Source: Planctomycetales bacterium
GTDB lineage: Bacteria; Planctomycetota; Planctomycetia; Pirellulales; UBA7805
DNA: 5,156 bases
Reading direction: 5' to 3'
Assembly: GCA_011772275.1 (NCBI GenBank)
Contig: WVZU01000210.1
Coordinates: 1-5,156, forward strand
Below are positions 4,413 through 5,156 of the stretch, piece by piece. The notes under the pieces were generated by a model that saw only the letters and a program-made list of their open reading frames with translations, was not told the DNA's origin and searched no databases. The position numbers and the translations under genes are program-made. Position 1 is the first letter of the stretch, and each line of letters begins with the position of its first letter.

Positions 4413-4844
4413 TCACGCCAGTGTGGCCTCGGCTCGCCGGCGGCCCTTCTGGACCACCCACAGCGATAGCCAGCCAAAAGCGAAAATGCCCAGGTAGTTG
4501 CACAGCAAGTCGGCCAGAGAAAAACCGCGATTGGGCTGAATCAGATTCGACATCTCTTCCACGGTTGCCAAGACAACCAGAAACAGATTGCCCTTCAGTA
4601 TGAACTGTCCGCCGATGCGGACAGTCACCGCGTCCAGCGCGGAATTCAGCAACAGCGAGAGGATACCGACCAGCACGAAATGAGCGATCTTGTCGACGAA
4701 CGGCACCTGCCGTAAGGCAAAGAATACGGGACGGGCCGCTCCAAAGTTCGCCGAGATGATGATCGCCGCGCAGATCAGTCCGAACAGCAGCGTGAGGGCC
4801 CAGGCCAGGGTCAGTCGCGGTCGCCATGACGTCTGGTCGGCCAT
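4413..4844 (-). CDS. VanZ-like family membrane protein
   Basis: From ATG 4844-4842 the product has 143 residues and about four membrane segments (roughly 12-32, 55-70, 83-97, 109-132), with a basic C-terminus (QKGRRR). VanZ-family signatures are present: Asp51 and His55 in VDKIAHFVLVG, and the block EEMSNLIQPNRGFSLADLLC (96-115) with Glu96/97, Gln103, Arg106, Asp112, then Asn116 and Gly119. The family name comes from the teicoplanin-resistance protein VanZ, but most members are of unknown role, so resistance should not be assumed. ATG 4844 is chosen because GGAG lies six bases upstream; an in-frame GTG at 4883 would add 13 polar residues and has no such signal. The gene is alone on the minus strand. 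Its upstream neighbour lies outside the window. Confidence 0.85.
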   Translation of the reverse strand: MADQTSWRPRLTLAWALTLLFGLICAAIIISANFGAARPVFFALRQVPFVDKIAHFVLVGILSLLLNSALDAVTVRIGGQFILKGNLFLVVLATVEEMSNLIQPNRGFSLADLLCNYLGIFAFGWLSLWVVQKGRRRAEATLA

Positions 4845-4888
4845 GATCGTCTCCAGCTGCAGGGGCTGGTCGGTTCTGGTCACGGATA

Positions 4889-4894
4889 AGTATA
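4889..4894 (-). promoter_or_regulatory. Possible -10 element for the VanZ-like gene
   Basis: On the minus strand TATACT sits in an AT-rich island (GGGTATATACTTATCC) about 45 bases before the ATG, in otherwise GC-rich DNA. No matching -35 hexamer is visible at the usual distance, so this is a weak call. If it is used, the GTG at 4883 would be too close to the transcript start, which agrees with the ATG start. Confidence 0.25.
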
Positions 4895-4975
4895 TACCCG
4901 AAATCGGCAGCGATGGGCCCGTTTGTCCAGCTTTGCCAGGCGAGCTGACGGTCCTCCCAAGCGGTTGTTCGGATT

Positions 4976-5032
4976 AGCGAAAATCGAAAGGCCTTGCGGT
5001 CCTCCGATTCCCCAGGCCTTGTCCCTTTCGCT
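4976..5032. repeat. Nested inverted repeat
   Basis: CGAAAGG (4985-4991) pairs with CCTTTCG (5024-5030), AAGGCC (4988-4993) can pair with GGCCTT (5015-5020), and AGCGAAA (4976-4982) can pair with TTTCGCT (5026-5032). These pairings are alternatives rather than one continuous stem. It may be a 3'-end structure of a gene lying beyond the window or a degraded repeat. Confidence 0.35.
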
Positions 5033-5156
5033 TCCCCGCCCGATCGCCACACCCCCCGCAGCACACGCTAACTCCGCCCCTCCCTCTTCCTCCCGCGCTC
5101 TCTGACCCTCGTTTCCATCCCCGCCTCCTACGCTTGCCAGACCGCCCCTCGCTGGC
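5033..5156. other. C-rich, G-poor tract
   Basis: From about 5033 the plus strand is dominated by C and T with few G, for example CCCCTCCCTCTTCCTCCC at 5077-5094. On the minus strand, G-runs at 5108-5106, 5094-5092, 5084-5082 and 5080-5077 are spaced 11, 7 and 1 bases apart, a loose quadruplex-like pattern. The composition differs from every other part of the window. Confidence 0.5.

Larger units (their letters stand above)
4845..5156. other. Region upstream of the VanZ-like gene, no gene seen
   Basis: These 312 bases to the window edge hold the possible promoter, an inverted repeat at 4976-5032 and a C-rich tract from about 5033. The longest minus-strand frame overlaps the VanZ-like gene in another frame and has no recognisable protein features. 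A gene beginning beyond 5156 cannot be excluded. Confidence 0.5.

Noticed and set aside
4413..4844. Glycopeptide resistance gene
   Set aside because: VanZ-like proteins are widespread and mostly uncharacterised, and no other van genes are nearby.
4393..5064. Minus-strand open frame (223 codons) overlapping the VanZ-like gene
   Set aside because: It covers the VanZ-like gene in another frame, and only the VanZ frame shows membrane segments and family motifs.
1..5156. A new multi-gene defence or mobile system
   Set aside because: All recognisable genes are housekeeping or single-gene families, with no nuclease, helicase, toxin-antitoxin, integrase or transposase gene.

Overview
The window is high-GC bacterial chromosome and most resembles a planctomycete of the Pirellulaceae type. 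This rests on the gene order (end of a PgpH-like 7TM-HD phosphohydrolase, then ybeY, then a CorC/CNNM-type CBS protein), a planctomycete-like membrane/PH-type protein, GTG starts, and palindromic or short dispersed repeats that I remember from such genomes. The assignment is from memory and protein character, not from a search.

Layout. Positions 1-229 hold the 3' end of a 7TM-HD cyclic-di-AMP phosphodiesterase-like gene. A 262-base non-coding gap (230-491) carries a short dispersed repeat and a possible 25-codon leader ORF. ybeY (492-1028) is followed with no gap by a CBS/CorC_HlyC gene (1029-2315), whose Shine-Dalgarno lies inside the ybeY 3' end, so the two are very probably co-transcribed and translationally coupled. 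Next comes a convergent intergenic region (2316-2579) full of hairpins, including copy 1 of a 21-bp-arm palindrome. A small membrane protein on the minus strand (2580-3095) and a DJ-1/PfpI gene on the plus strand (3315-3848) diverge from a 219-base spacer with a hairpin and a second copy of the short dispersed repeat. The 564-base gap after pfpI (3849-4412) has two unrelated 13-bp-period tandem arrays, copy 2 of the palindrome, a six-codon ORF with a perfect Shine-Dalgarno, and a hairpin. A VanZ-like membrane gene (4413-4844, minus) follows. The last 312 bases hold no convincing gene, only an inverted repeat and a very C-rich tract.

Function. pgpH, ybeY and the CorC-like gene form a housekeeping set (cyclic-di-AMP turnover, ribosome RNA maturation, ion-linked membrane function) that occurs together in many bacteria. 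The PfpI-like, PH-like and VanZ-like genes appear to be single-gene units separated by repeat-rich spacers. I see no defence system, prophage, transposase, CRISPR, rRNA or tRNA. The unusual content is in the intergenic repeats rather than in a new multi-gene system.
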